Below, one piece after another: positions 25,322-32,991 of a stretch of 46,794 bases of DNA. Source of the DNA: Planctomycetota bacterium (GTDB taxonomy: Bacteria; Planctomycetota; Uabimicrobiia; Uabimicrobiales; JABWCH01); NCBI GenBank assembly GCA_020057085.1, contig JAGVGO010000246.1, positions 1 through 46,794 of the forward strand, read 5' to 3'. Numbering within the stretch: the first letter of the stretch is position 1; the number at the start of each line of letters is the position of its first letter. The translations under genes were made by a program, and so were the position numbers. A model generated the notes under the pieces. It ran no database searches. It was not told the origin of the DNA and saw nothing but the letters and a program-made list of their open reading frames with translations.

Positions 25322-25363
25322 AAAGCTTGAAAGCTTGACAAAGCCCAACTTTTTGGATAAGAT
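25322..25363 (+). promoter_or_regulatory. Promoter of the propionyl-CoA/methylmalonyl-CoA operon with tandem 8-bp repeat
   Basis: TTGACA (25335-25340, perfect), a 17-nt spacer and TAAGAT (25358-25363, four of six) predict a start near 25370 and an ~90-nt leader to the carboxylase ATG at 25459. Two back-to-back copies of AAAGCTTG (25322-25329, 25330-25337) overlap the -35 box and could be a regulator site. The rest of the 305-bp gap to the divergent HTH/HlyD gene is AT-rich (TATAATATAT around 25236-25260) without other recognisable features. Confidence 0.5.
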
Positions 25364-25458
25364 CGTCTTTGTGAAAATTATGTAGACTATTGTTGCGTGC
25401 TTGCGGTTGGTTGCTAGGAGCTGCGAACCGCCAAGAAATTTCTGTCAAAGGTACATGA

Positions 25459-27075
25459 ATGTCTTATTTAGATCACGACACAGCCAGTCTTGTAAAAAGA
25501 CTACGCCTGTTCCCTTCCTCAGATAAAGCAAAAATTCTTCAGGGCTCTTTCACGCAAGCTGAACAGGCGCTGCAAGAAAAACTTAAGTTAGCAGAAACCG
25601 GGGGAGGGGAAGTCGCTATTCGGCGTTACCATGCTACTGGTAAAATGACTGCTCGAGAAAGAATTCAGGCGTGTTTGGATCCCAACACTTTCAATGAAAT
25701 TGACAAATTCGTAGGTAAAACAATTTTAGGAGATGGTGTGGTAGGTGGGTGGGGATTGGTCCATGACCGCAAAACTTTTATTTTTGCATGGGATTTTACC
25801 ATCATTGCCGGAACCTGCGGCCATGACAATGCCAACAAAATTGTGAAATTGCATGATATGGCGTTGAAAGAAGGGTGCCCCCTCATCGGCATCAACGATT
25901 CGGCAGGAGCACGCATTCAAGAAGGGATGTTGTCGCTTGCCGCCTACTCTCGCATTTTTTATGGAAACTCTGCCAAGCTGTCAGGCCGTATTCCCCAGAT
26001 TTCTCTCATCATGGGTAATTGTGCCGGAGGCGCTGTTTATTCGCCAGCCATGACAGATCTTATCATTATGACAGATTATTCCTTTATGGCCATCACCGGA
26101 CCCATAGTTCTCAAGGCTGCGACCGGCGTGAGTGTAAAAGCTTCTGAGTTGGGAGGCGCACGAATCCAAGAAGAAAGTGCGGGTCTGGTTCATCTTACTG
26201 CGCCAGATGACCTGAAGGCTCTCCAGTTCGTCCGTGAATTTTTAAGCTTCGTACCACAAAACTTCCGAGAAAAACCATTGATTCAGCCTACTACGGATCC
26301 CTGGGACCGTCCTACGGAAGTTTCACACGAAATACTCCAGGCAATAGAAGATAACGCCTTTGACATGCGTGTGATTGTTACAGATGTACTCGATGATGGC
26401 TATTATTTCGAGCTGCAGAAGAATTTTGCCCCAAACATATCGACTGGTTTTGGGCGCGTGGTAGGAATTCCAGTGGGAGTCATTGCCAATAACAGCAAAT
26501 ATCATGCAGGGTGCTTAGATATTAACAGTTCCTGTAAAGCGGCAAGATTCGTCAATTTTTGTAATCTTTTCAATATCCCCATCCTGAATTTCGTAGACGT
26601 GCCTGGCTTTCTCCCCTCCTTGGAACAGGAACGTGGGGGCATTATTCGCCATGGCTCGAAGTTGTTATTTGCCCAGTGTGTCGCCGATGTACCAAAGATT
26701 TCGCTCATCATTCGCAAATCCTTTGGTGGTGCATATTGCGTCATGCTAAGCAGAGATATTCATGCCGACCGGGCCTTTGCACTACCTTCGGCACAGATAG
26801 CCGTAATGGGAGGGGCGGGCGCTGTGGATGTGGTTTATCGCCGCGAGCTTACTGCCATTCAGGATGAAAAACAGCGAGAGAAACGCCGCCAGGAATTGAT
26901 AGTACTCTACAATAAAGAACACCTCAATCCATGGGAAGCGGCACAGGCGGGTAAAATAGACGATGTGATAGCTGCTACTCAGTTGCGTCGTGCTGTCGCT
27001 CAAGAATTACCTTCTCTTTTCGCCAGTTACCGCCCGGCCCAGGCGGATCGCAAGTATCCCAATATTCCTTTATAG
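25459..27075 (+). CDS. pccB: Acyl-CoA (propionyl-CoA) carboxylase, carboxyltransferase beta subunit
   Basis: A 538-aa carboxyltransferase that moves CO2 from biotin to an acyl-CoA; propionyl-CoA is the likely substrate because mutase, epimerase and MeaB follow in the operon. Family motifs: YHATGKMTARERIQACLD, GINDSAGARIQEG, the N-half oxyanion segment MGNCAGGAVYSPAMTD, and in the C-half FVDVPGFLPSLEQERGGIIR and RKSFGGAYCVM. The residue that is usually Asp in propionyl-CoA carboxylases (Ile in acetyl-CoA forms) is Cys427 here, so acyl-chain preference is uncertain. AAAGG is seven bases before the ATG. The next gene starts 9 bp after the stop. Confidence 0.92.
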   Translation: MSYLDHDTASLVKRLRLFPSSDKAKILQGSFTQAEQALQEKLKLAETGGGEVAIRRYHATGKMTARERIQACLDPNTFNEIDKFVGKTILGDGVVGGWGLVHDRKTFIFAWDFTIIAGTCGHDNANKIVKLHDMALKEGCPLIGINDSAGARIQEGMLSLAAYSRIFYGNSAKLSGRIPQISLIMGNCAGGAVYSPAMTDLIIMTDYSFMAITGPIVLKAATGVSVKASELGGARIQEESAGLVHLTAPDDLKALQFVREFLSFVPQNFREKPLIQPTTDPWDRPTEVSHEILQAIEDNAFDMRVIVTDVLDDGYYFELQKNFAPNISTGFGRVVGIPVGVIANNSKYHAGCLDINSSCKAARFVNFCNLFNIPILNFVDVPGFLPSLEQERGGIIRHGSKLLFAQCVADVPKISLIIRKSFGGAYCVMLSRDIHADRAFALPSAQIAVMGGAGAVDVVYRRELTAIQDEKQREKRRQELIVLYNKEHLNPWEAAQAGKIDDVIAATQLRRAVAQELPSLFASYRPAQADRKYPNIPL

Positions 27076-27084
27076 GAAATAGCC

Positions 27085-29583
27085 ATGAATGATTCTGTGA
27101 CTCGAGTAAATACCCATACCACAAACCAGATGTGCGATTCAGGGCAAGCAATCCCTTTGTGGCAAATGAAGGTTCTGATTGCTTGTCGTGGCCCTATTGC
27201 CGAAGAAGCACTGCGTGTAATTCAAGAATTAGGCATGACCAAACCGGATGTGATTGTATCGCGACAGGAGTGGCTGGATAATCTGGAAAGCCGGGCTCCC
27301 TGGCTTACCCATCGCGAGCGTTTCGCCAGGGTCCATCGTGTAGATGAATACCTCGATATGGATCACATTATGCAAATCGCTTTGGCAAATCACATAGATG
27401 CCATATATGTTGGCTATGGTTTTTTAGCTGAGAACGCTGATTTTGCAAGGAAATGCGAACGAGCAGGAGTCCGCTTTGTCGGCCCATCCAGCGAAGTACT
27501 CTATCGTGTAGGTTCTAAACAGAAAGGGAGGAGCCTTTGTAAAAAACTGGGGATTCCCGTGGTGCCCGGAGTAGAAATCTTAGAAAAAACGTCCCAAGAT
27601 TTAGACACGGCTCTGCCAGAAGTGCTCTCCCAGGCCCAACTTCAGGGAATCTCTCTCTTCAGCGAAGAAGAAATAATGGCAACCATTACTAAAGAGATGA
27701 ATGCACTCTGGCAAAAGTATGGAACAGTGCCGATCCGTATTAAAGCCAGTACCGGGGGGGGAGGCAAGGGTCAGCGCATAGTTTCTCATCCGGAGGAAAT
27801 AACGAAAGCGGTGCGCGAGGTTTGGAGTGAAATCGGGGCTTCCTGTGGCAGCGGCAATAAAGCAGTGGTTTTAGAACGCAACCTGGTTGGCCCAAGACAT
27901 CTGGAGGTACAGGTTTTCGGCGATGGAAAAAACGTAGTCCATTTCGGCGTGCGCGATTGTTCTACCCAGACCATGTTTTATCAAAAACTCATCGAAATTG
28001 CCCGGCATGAAGGCCAGCTGGAAGAGTTGCGCAAGACACTCGCTCCGGATTCACCATTGCATGCCGACCTCGAAAAAGAAGCGGCCTTACTTCGCAGTCT
28101 TGCGTCTGCCGCAGTGAAACTGTGCCAGGCTATTGGCTACAGGGGCGCAGGGACGGTAGAATTTTTGGTGGATGAGGCGTACAATTTTTATTTTATGGAA
28201 GTCAATGCGCGGATTCAGGTGGAACATGGGGTAAGCGAAGAGGTCGCGCGGGTCAAGGGTAAAAAAATCAGCCTGGTTGCCGAACAACTCCGCATCATAA
28301 GCGGCGAAGAGATCGGCTATAGCCAGGATGATATTACCTTTCAAGGATATGCCTTAGAGACTCGCATCAGCCTTTTGGATTCGACCATGCTGCGCCCCGC
28401 ACCCGGTGCAACAATTGAGAGGTTGGCTTTTCCCAAAGGAGAAGGAATTCGCATAGAGGATGGCGGCACGGAAGCGGCTCTCGCATGCCATCGCTCCGTT
28501 GTTTCGCCGCCTTCTTACGATGCCAATGTCACCCTCAATATCTATAGCGGAAGCACCTGGGATGAAGTGCTGACAAAAGCGATTACCAATCTCCGGAGCA
28601 GCGATATTCACGGCAGGTCTCTTGCCACCACGATTCCATTCCATATCGCAGTGTTGACCTGGTTGCGCCAGAATCAGCCCTTTGTCCGCGTGACTACCAG
28701 CTTTGTCGAGACTTACCTCTGTTTGGTTGCCAGGTTGAAAAGCCGTTTGGAAGCCGAGATCCCCAAAGTCGCGGACATGGCCTCGCGCTTTCCTAATGCC
28801 TCTCAATATATAATAGCGTGTGATGTTTTCTCTTCCCTCTGTTCCGAACCCAGTCTGGGCGCGGCTTTCTTTTGGGAGCATCATGAGGCAATGGAGCCTC
28901 TCGAAGTTCTGGCTCTTTTTGTCTCCCATTTTGATTTACCACTCTGGCAAGAAGATAGAGCTTATTTAAACGAAGCGCAGGAATTTTTCCAGGCTATGGA
29001 AGGTCTGCGCAGGAAACTGAACATCGGTCGCGCCATTTTCTATGAAGGCCTGGACAAAGGAGCGAATGCAGAAATTCTGTGTTTGGCACAAGTTATTGCC
29101 GATGCGGAGAAGGTAAGCACTGACCAGGCGTTAGCGACATTACAAAAGCGATACCACGGCTATCGCCAGGATCTGCAGCAGGTAATTGCGCGTTTTATTG
29201 ACATCCTCAGTGAGTGCGAATTTGCCGCTTTACGTCGTGATGAAAAAGGAACCAAACTTCTTTTTCCCAAATCTCTCGAAGAAGGAGCGGCGCGTCAAAA
29301 GTCTCTTGCGGGAGCTTGCAGTAGCGGTGCTGCCTCTGGGGAAGCCAAGGGTGTCGTTATTTCGCCGATTTTGGGAATTTTTTACCGCTCTCCCAAACCA
29401 GGGGCCCCGCCCTTTGTAGCTGTGCAGCAAAGAGTGAAACAAGGACAGGCGCTGGCTGTAGTAGGAGCGATGAAGGTATTCTCAGAAATCCAGGCACCGC
29501 ATGATGGTGTGGTGCAGGAAATTTGTGCAGGCAATGAAACTCTTGTGTCTCCTGGGCAAAAGCTGATGGTACTCCAGGGTTAG
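27085..29583 (+). CDS. pccA: Biotin carboxylase fused to biotin carrier domain (acyl-CoA carboxylase alpha)
   Basis: An 832-aa subunit that carboxylates its own biotin with ATP and bicarbonate. The ATP-grasp biotin carboxylase spans ~27-540: VGYGFLAENADFA, KASTGGGGKGQR, RHLEVQVFGD, RDCSTQ ... QKLIE, GAGTVEFLV, FMEVNARIQVEHG and ETRISLLDS, keeping the catalytic Glu, Asn, Lys and Arg positions. It is divergent: the usual RDCSxQRRxQK has lost its arginines, and HPGYGFL reads YVGYGFL. A long helical/linker region (~540-745) is larger than in ordinary ~660-aa alpha subunits. The biotinyl domain is C-terminal, with Lys797 in GAMKVFSE. A short copy of the gene's 3' end recurs at 30794-30877. Confidence 0.9.
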   Translation: MNDSVTRVNTHTTNQMCDSGQAIPLWQMKVLIACRGPIAEEALRVIQELGMTKPDVIVSRQEWLDNLESRAPWLTHRERFARVHRVDEYLDMDHIMQIALANHIDAIYVGYGFLAENADFARKCERAGVRFVGPSSEVLYRVGSKQKGRSLCKKLGIPVVPGVEILEKTSQDLDTALPEVLSQAQLQGISLFSEEEIMATITKEMNALWQKYGTVPIRIKASTGGGGKGQRIVSHPEEITKAVREVWSEIGASCGSGNKAVVLERNLVGPRHLEVQVFGDGKNVVHFGVRDCSTQTMFYQKLIEIARHEGQLEELRKTLAPDSPLHADLEKEAALLRSLASAAVKLCQAIGYRGAGTVEFLVDEAYNFYFMEVNARIQVEHGVSEEVARVKGKKISLVAEQLRIISGEEIGYSQDDITFQGYALETRISLLDSTMLRPAPGATIERLAFPKGEGIRIEDGGTEAALACHRSVVSPPSYDANVTLNIYSGSTWDEVLTKAITNLRSSDIHGRSLATTIPFHIAVLTWLRQNQPFVRVTTSFVETYLCLVARLKSRLEAEIPKVADMASRFPNASQYIIACDVFSSLCSEPSLGAAFFWEHHEAMEPLEVLALFVSHFDLPLWQEDRAYLNEAQEFFQAMEGLRRKLNIGRAIFYEGLDKGANAEILCLAQVIADAEKVSTDQALATLQKRYHGYRQDLQQVIARFIDILSECEFAALRRDEKGTKLLFPKSLEEGAARQKSLAGACSSGAASGEAKGVVISPILGIFYRSPKPGAPPFVAVQQRVKQGQALAVVGAMKVFSEIQAPHDGVVQEICAGNETLVSPGQKLMVLQG

Positions 29584-29604
29584 GCCTAATTTTTTGCGAG
29601 CAAA
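29518..29604 (+). repeat. Duplicated 3' end of the carboxylase gene, upstream copy
   Basis: This segment contains the last ~21 codons, the stop and ~20 bp after it. It recurs at 30794-30877 with about 90% identity: GAAATTTGTGCAGGCAATGA ... AAAAGCTGATGGTA ... CCAGGGTT ... TTTTTTGCGAGCAAA. The two copies bracket the inserted module between carboxylase and mutase. Confidence 0.85.
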
Positions 29605-29628
29605 GTTTTTCGCAAAGGAGGAAAAAGT

Positions 29629-29802
29629 ATGTGCAAGTTTTTGGCCATTGTCCTGCTGGTGCTTTGCCTTGTGAATACCTACGCGCAGGACAATAGCGAG
29701 CGCGGGCTAAGGCTCGTGCGGGTAAGCCCGATGGGCGAGAAGGTGACCGGGCGGCAATTTTTGCTCACCATCTTGGCTCAATCCCTGCGCCGCACTCGGT
29801 AG
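29629..29802 (+). CDS. 57-residue secreted ORF, possibly the stump of a caspase-fold gene
   Basis: AAAGGAGG precedes the ATG with ideal spacing. The product has a signal peptide (MCKFLAIVLLVLCLVNTYAQ) and ~37 more residues, including RGLRLVRVSPMGEKVTGRQF and LLTI. The 'GRQFLLTI' stretch is how bacterial caspase-fold domains often begin ('GRxxALLIGI'), but the frame ends at TAG 29800-29802 within a palindrome, before any catalytic region. It could be a truncated gene or a small exported peptide. It starts 45 bp after the carboxylase stop, at the left edge of the inserted module. Confidence 0.4.
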   Translation: MCKFLAIVLLVLCLVNTYAQDNSERGLRLVRVSPMGEKVTGRQFLLTILAQSLRRTR

Positions 29803-29890
29803 GGACATCTTCTACGGCGCAGGGATTGAGCCGGTTTAGGGCAATTTGTGCGGCCTCAGCTTTTTACCGGCTCAACCCTGCGGCTACGAA
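29775..29890. repeat. Three-arm palindromic repeat with mutually exclusive pairings
   Basis: Arm 1 (29775-29792, GGCTCAATCCCTGCGCCG) and arm 2 (29815-29832) are exactly complementary over 18 bp. Arm 3 (29866-29890, ACCGGCTCAACCCTGCGGCT...) is a diverged copy of arm 1 and can also pair with arm 2. Arm 1 covers the end of the 57-aa ORF. It could be a decayed REP/MITE-type element or an attenuator-like RNA switch. The remaining stretch up to 29962 holds nothing else recognisable. Confidence 0.6.
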
Positions 29891-29962
29891 TCTTCTAAAA
29901 ATCCATGAAAAAAATGAGCGAACCGTGAGACTTTTGTCTATATTTTAAAAGGCAGAAGGAAA

Positions 29963-30247
29963 TTGGCGACCATACAGACCATTAGAAAGAAACTGGCCCT
30001 GCGGGAATACGAATTGGCCATCCCTCATTTTTTTGAAGAGATGGCCAACGATAACCTGAGTTTTGATGATATTCAGATGGCAATCAACAATGGCGTGATA
30101 AACCGTAAATTTACCCGCGAGCCTCGGGGAACGCGTTACGAAGTGGTCGGTAAAACAAAAAGTGGCAGAGAGATTGCCATCATCTGTAGAGTCAAGAGTA
30201 CCGGCAAAATACTGTTGATTACGACCTATGCTTTATGCAAGGAGTAG
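29963..30247 (+). CDS. DUF4258-type putative toxin of a toxin-antitoxin pair
   Basis: A 94-aa protein starting at TTG, with AGAAGGAA just upstream. The pattern matches the DUF4258/RelE-like fold: a helical N-terminus, SFDDIQMAINNGVINRKFTR, then the beta segments EPRGTRYEVVGKTKSGREIA and ILLITTYA. The Asp-Ile-x-x-Ala-Ile-x-Asn-Gly motif is characteristic. Such genes are commonly paired with small YgiT-type zinc-finger genes, as here, and behave like mRNA-interferase toxins by analogy. Activity is inferred. Its stop lies 8 bp before the ATG chosen for the next gene. Confidence 0.75.
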   Translation: MATIQTIRKKLALREYELAIPHFFEEMANDNLSFDDIQMAINNGVINRKFTREPRGTRYEVVGKTKSGREIAIICRVKSTGKILLITTYALCKE

Positions 30248-30255
30248 CGATCTTT

Positions 30256-30525
30256 ATGACAGCACCGAAAACAGCTTATGATTATGGCGAATGTGAGATG
30301 TGCGACGCACGCCTGGAGGAACGGTATATCCATCAGGATTTCTGGATCAAGGGGCAACTGGTCGTCATAGAAAACGTGCCTGCCGGGTGTTGTCCGCAAT
30401 GTGGAGCTAAAGTGGTAAATGCAGAAACTGGAGTACATATTGCGGGGCTGATCGGCAATGCGGAGCAAATCGCCAAAGCCCCGCGCCTTGCTGTTCCCTT
30501 ACTCCATTATCAAACAGCCAAGTAA
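30256..30525 (+). CDS. YgiT/MqsA-type zinc-finger protein, putative antitoxin
   Basis: An 89-aa protein. Two CxxC pairs (CEMC near residue 13, CPQC near 47) flank the usual segment GQLVVIENVPAGCCPQCGAK, the N-terminal zinc-binding domain of MqsA-like antitoxins. The C-terminal part (ETGVHIAGLIGNAEQIAKAP) is short and there is no helix-turn-helix, unlike full MqsA. An in-frame ATG at 30235 overlaps the toxin gene. The ATG at 30256 is favoured because the shared AAGGAG (30239-30244) would then lie upstream, though the spacing is long. The pair sits inside the module interrupting the propionate operon. Confidence 0.75.
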   Translation: MTAPKTAYDYGECEMCDARLEERYIHQDFWIKGQLVVIENVPAGCCPQCGAKVVNAETGVHIAGLIGNAEQIAKAPRLAVPLLHYQTAK

Positions 30526-30544
30526 GGCTTTTGGAAAAAAATAA

Positions 30545-30790
30545 TTGTCCCAGCGTTACGAAACAATAGATACGGGGTTACTGTGCTTCTCGATTGAGCC
30601 ATTTCCAGGCCGGCAGGAAGGCGAGCAGATCGGCATCCAGAAAGGCGAGCAGATCGGCATCCAGAAAGAGAAGCGGGAAGCGGTACTCCAGGGCTTGAAA
30701 ATGGGGCTGGATGTCAAGACGTTGCACCAGTTGACCAAAATCCCTGTGGCCGAGATCGAGAAAATGCGCCGCGACATGGACAAACACTGA
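30545..30790 (+). pseudogene. C-terminal remnant of an Rpn/YhgA-type PD-(D/E)XK nuclease gene
   Basis: Only ~80 codons are open, from a TTG. The end (EGEQIGIQKGEQIGIQK, then GLKMGLDVKTLHQLTKIPVA and EIEKMRRDM) is the typical tail of Rpn-family recombination-promoting nucleases: a run of GxQxG repeats plus 'GLxxxxIxxxTGLxxxEIxxL'. The nuclease core and an ordinary start are missing. A 24-bp unit (GGCGAGCAGATCGGCATCCA plus GAAA) is repeated in tandem at 30620-30643 and 30644-30667, encoding EQIGIQKG twice. It lies at the right edge of the inserted module. Confidence 0.65.
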
Positions 30791-30793
30791 AAA

Positions 30794-30877
30794 GAAATTT
30801 GTGCAGGCAATGAAACTCTTGTGTCGCCCGAGACAAAAGCTGATGGTAATCCAGGGTTAATTTTTTTGCGAGCAAAA
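30794..30877 (+). repeat. Duplicated 3' end of the carboxylase gene, downstream copy
   Basis: Homologous to 29518-29604. Small indels break the reading frame (the equivalent of the stop is shifted) and a 6-bp gap follows CCAGGGTT. The copy ends three bases before the mutase ATG at 30880, so it now supplies that gene's translation leader (TTTTTTTGCGAGCAAAACT). Confidence 0.85.
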
Positions 30878-30879
30878 CT

Positions 30880-32460
30880 ATGGGAACTAAAGATCCTCAA
30901 AAACCACCCCAAGAGGCTATAAAGCCACTTTGTGGGCCAAAAGATTTTAGCTACCAGGAAAAACTAGGTGAGCCGGGTGAATATCCGTTTACCAGAGGTG
31001 TCTGGCCTACCATGTATCGAAGCAAATTATGGACCATGCGCCAGTACGCCGGTTTTGGGACGGCGGAAGAGTCCAATCAGCGTTATAAATATTTGCTGTC
31101 CCAGGGGCAGACGGGCCTTTCCGTAGCCTTTGACCTCCCCACTCAATTGGGTTATGATTCTGACCATCCCTTAGCGCGTGGAGAGGTCGGGAAAGTGGGG
31201 GTAGCGATAAGTACCCTGGCCGATATGGAGGCTCTTTTTGCCGACATTCCTCTCGACAAAGTCTCTACTTCCATGACCATAAACGCCCCGGCAGCCGTAC
31301 TCCTGGCCTTTTATCTGGCGGTTGGAGAAAAGCAAGGAATTGCGAAAGCTCAGCTTACGGGTACGATTCAAAATGATATTTTAAAAGAGTACATCGCCAG
31401 GGGCACCTATATTTTTCCGCCCAAACCATCACTCCGCCTTATCACGGATGTTTTTGCTTATTGTACTCAGGAAGTGCCGCAGTGGAACACCATCAGTATT
31501 TCCGGATACCATATCCGTGAAGCAGGCTCCACCGCTGCTCAGGAGGTCGCTTTTACTTTGGCCGATGGCATTACTTATGTCGAAGCCGCCCTCAACGTCG
31601 GGCTGGAAATTGACAGTTTTGCACCTCGTCTTTCGTTCTTTTTCAATGCCCACAACGATCTTTTTGCAGAGGCCGCCAAATTCCGTGCGGCACGACGGCT
31701 ATGGGCCAAAATCATGAAGGAAAGGTTTAAAGCCAGGTCACCTAAATCCCAAATGCTTCGTTTTCACACGCAAACGGCAGGATCGGCCTTGACTGCTCAG
31801 CAACCGGAAAACAATGTGGCACGCGTGACTCTCCAGGCGCTGGCTGCCGTTCTTGGCGGCACGCAGAGCTTGCATACCAACTCAAAAGACGAGGCTCTTG
31901 GCCTCCCGACAGAAGAGTCTGTCCGTACCGCACTGCGCACCCAACAGATCATTGCTTACGAATCAGGGGGGACAAATGCCGTAGATCCTTTAGGCGGCTC
32001 TTACTATGTGGAACATTTGACAGACACGATAGAGGCCGCAGCACAAAACTACCTGAATATTATTGACAAGATGGGGGGCACTATTGCCGCAATCGAGGGC
32101 GGATATATCCAGCAGGAGATTCAGAAAAGCGCCTACCAATATCAAAAAGATATCGAGAGCGAGCAAAGAGTGGTGGTAGGAGTCAATCGCTTCCAGGCGC
32201 AAGAAAATACCAAGCTCACTATTCTCAAAGTATCCGAAGAGGCAGAACGCCATCAATTGGCCAGGCTGAATAAAGTGCGCCGCGAACGGGACGCCCAAAA
32301 AGTGCAAAAAATTCTTGCCACACTGGAAGAGAAAGCACGCACGCATGAAAATCTCATGCCTCTTTTTTTGGAAGCATCCCACCAGTACGTCTCTTTAGGC
32401 GAAATTTGCGGGGTATTACGAAAAATCTTCGGGGAATATCAAGAAAAAGTGGTGTTGTAA
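30880..32460 (+). CDS. mcmA1: Methylmalonyl-CoA mutase, large (catalytic) subunit
   Basis: A 526-aa TIM-barrel subunit of the B12-dependent enzyme that isomerises (R)-methylmalonyl-CoA to succinyl-CoA. Signature sequences: [87 protein letters not shown], and the late [15 protein letters not shown]. The Arg in YIARGTYIF is the carboxylate-binding residue that separates methylmalonyl-CoA mutases from isobutyryl-CoA mutases (Gln there). The B12 domain is encoded separately just downstream, as in two-gene bacterial/archaeal forms. The ribosome site is weak and the leader derives from the duplicated carboxylase 3' end. Confidence 0.95.
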   Translation: MGTKDPQKPPQEAIKPLCGPKDFSYQEKLGEPGEYPFTRGVWPTMYRSKLWTMRQYAGFGTAEESNQRYKYLLSQGQTGLSVAFDLPTQLGYDSDHPLARGEVGKVGVAISTLADMEALFADIPLDKVSTSMTINAPAAVLLAFYLAVGEKQGIAKAQLTGTIQNDILKEYIARGTYIFPPKPSLRLITDVFAYCTQEVPQWNTISISGYHIREAGSTAAQEVAFTLADGITYVEAALNVGLEIDSFAPRLSFFFNAHNDLFAEAAKFRAARRLWAKIMKERFKARSPKSQMLRFHTQTAGSALTAQQPENNVARVTLQALAAVLGGTQSLHTNSKDEALGLPTEESVRTALRTQQIIAYESGGTNAVDPLGGSYYVEHLTDTIEAAAQNYLNIIDKMGGTIAAIEGGYIQQEIQKSAYQYQKDIESEQRVVVGVNRFQAQENTKLTILKVSEEAERHQLARLNKVRRERDAQKVQKILATLEEKARTHENLMPLFLEASHQYVSLGEICGVLRKIFGEYQEKVVL

Positions 32461-32484
32461 GGTGTTGTAGCAGGAGGATGGAAA

Positions 32485-32895
32485 ATGGCCAAAAAGATTC
32501 GCGTGCTCATTGCCAAGCCTGGTCTGGATGGCCATGACCGTGGAGCTAAGGTCGTGGCAAAAGCATTCATGGAGGCTGGGATGGAAGTGATCTACACTGG
32601 CATTCGCAAAACTCCGGAACAAATTGCTCATATCGCGTTACAAGAAGATGTGGATGTGGTGGGCTTAAGTAGCCTTTCTGGCGGGCACAACACGTTATTT
32701 GTCGATGTTGCCCGGTGGCTGGCAAAGGTGGGGAAAAAAGATGTGCTTTTACTCGGCGGTGGGATAGTGCCGGAGGAAGATGTTTTGTATTTAAAACAAA
32801 ATGGCTTTGCTGAAATTTTTGCGCCGGGGACTGACACCAAGACTATCGCAGAATATATCATTTCGCGGGTGTATCCAAAACTAGGGAATGAATGA
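32485..32895 (+). CDS. mcmA2: Methylmalonyl-CoA mutase, B12-binding small subunit
   Basis: A 136-aa cobalamin-binding domain. [18 protein letters not shown] carries the DxHxxG motif whose His replaces dimethylbenzimidazole as lower axial ligand to cobalt (His ~17). [12 protein letters not shown] and [12 protein letters not shown] line the nucleotide-tail pocket. It pairs with the catalytic subunit 24 bp upstream. A good ribosome site (AGGAGG) precedes the ATG. Confidence 0.95.
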   Translation: MAKKIRVLIAKPGLDGHDRGAKVVAKAFMEAGMEVIYTGIRKTPEQIAHIALQEDVDVVGLSSLSGGHNTLFVDVARWLAKVGKKDVLLLGGGIVPEEDVLYLKQNGFAEIFAPGTDTKTIAEYIISRVYPKLGNE

Positions 32896-32971
32896 AACCA
32901 CGAATGGACACGAATAAACACGAATTATTATGGCAAGAAAAATTAGTGTCCATTAGTGTTCATTCGTGGTT
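32896..32971. repeat. 31-bp imperfect inverted repeat of the CACGAAT type
   Basis: The left arm (32896-32926) and right arm (32941-32971) match at 26 of 31 positions around a 14-nt loop. Within each arm a short motif (ACACGAAT / ACACTAAT) repeats. Similar 'cacgaatggacacgaat' sequences are scattered in many bacterial genomes. It lies immediately after the mutase small-subunit stop and may damp read-through into meaB or stabilise the upstream mRNA. There is no U-run. Confidence 0.7.
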
Positions 32972-32991
32972 CAAGTTGTAGGCCAGTAATT

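Noticed and set aside
25340-25458. Cobalamin riboswitch ahead of the B12-dependent pathway
   Set aside because: The predicted leader is only ~90 nt and lacks a B12-box-like conserved core. No long structured leader fits.
30620-30667. Tandem 24-bp repeat as a CRISPR-like or regulatory array
   Set aside because: There are only two units, contiguous without spacers and in frame within an Rpn-type Gly/Gln tail, so it is ordinary coding repeat expansion.
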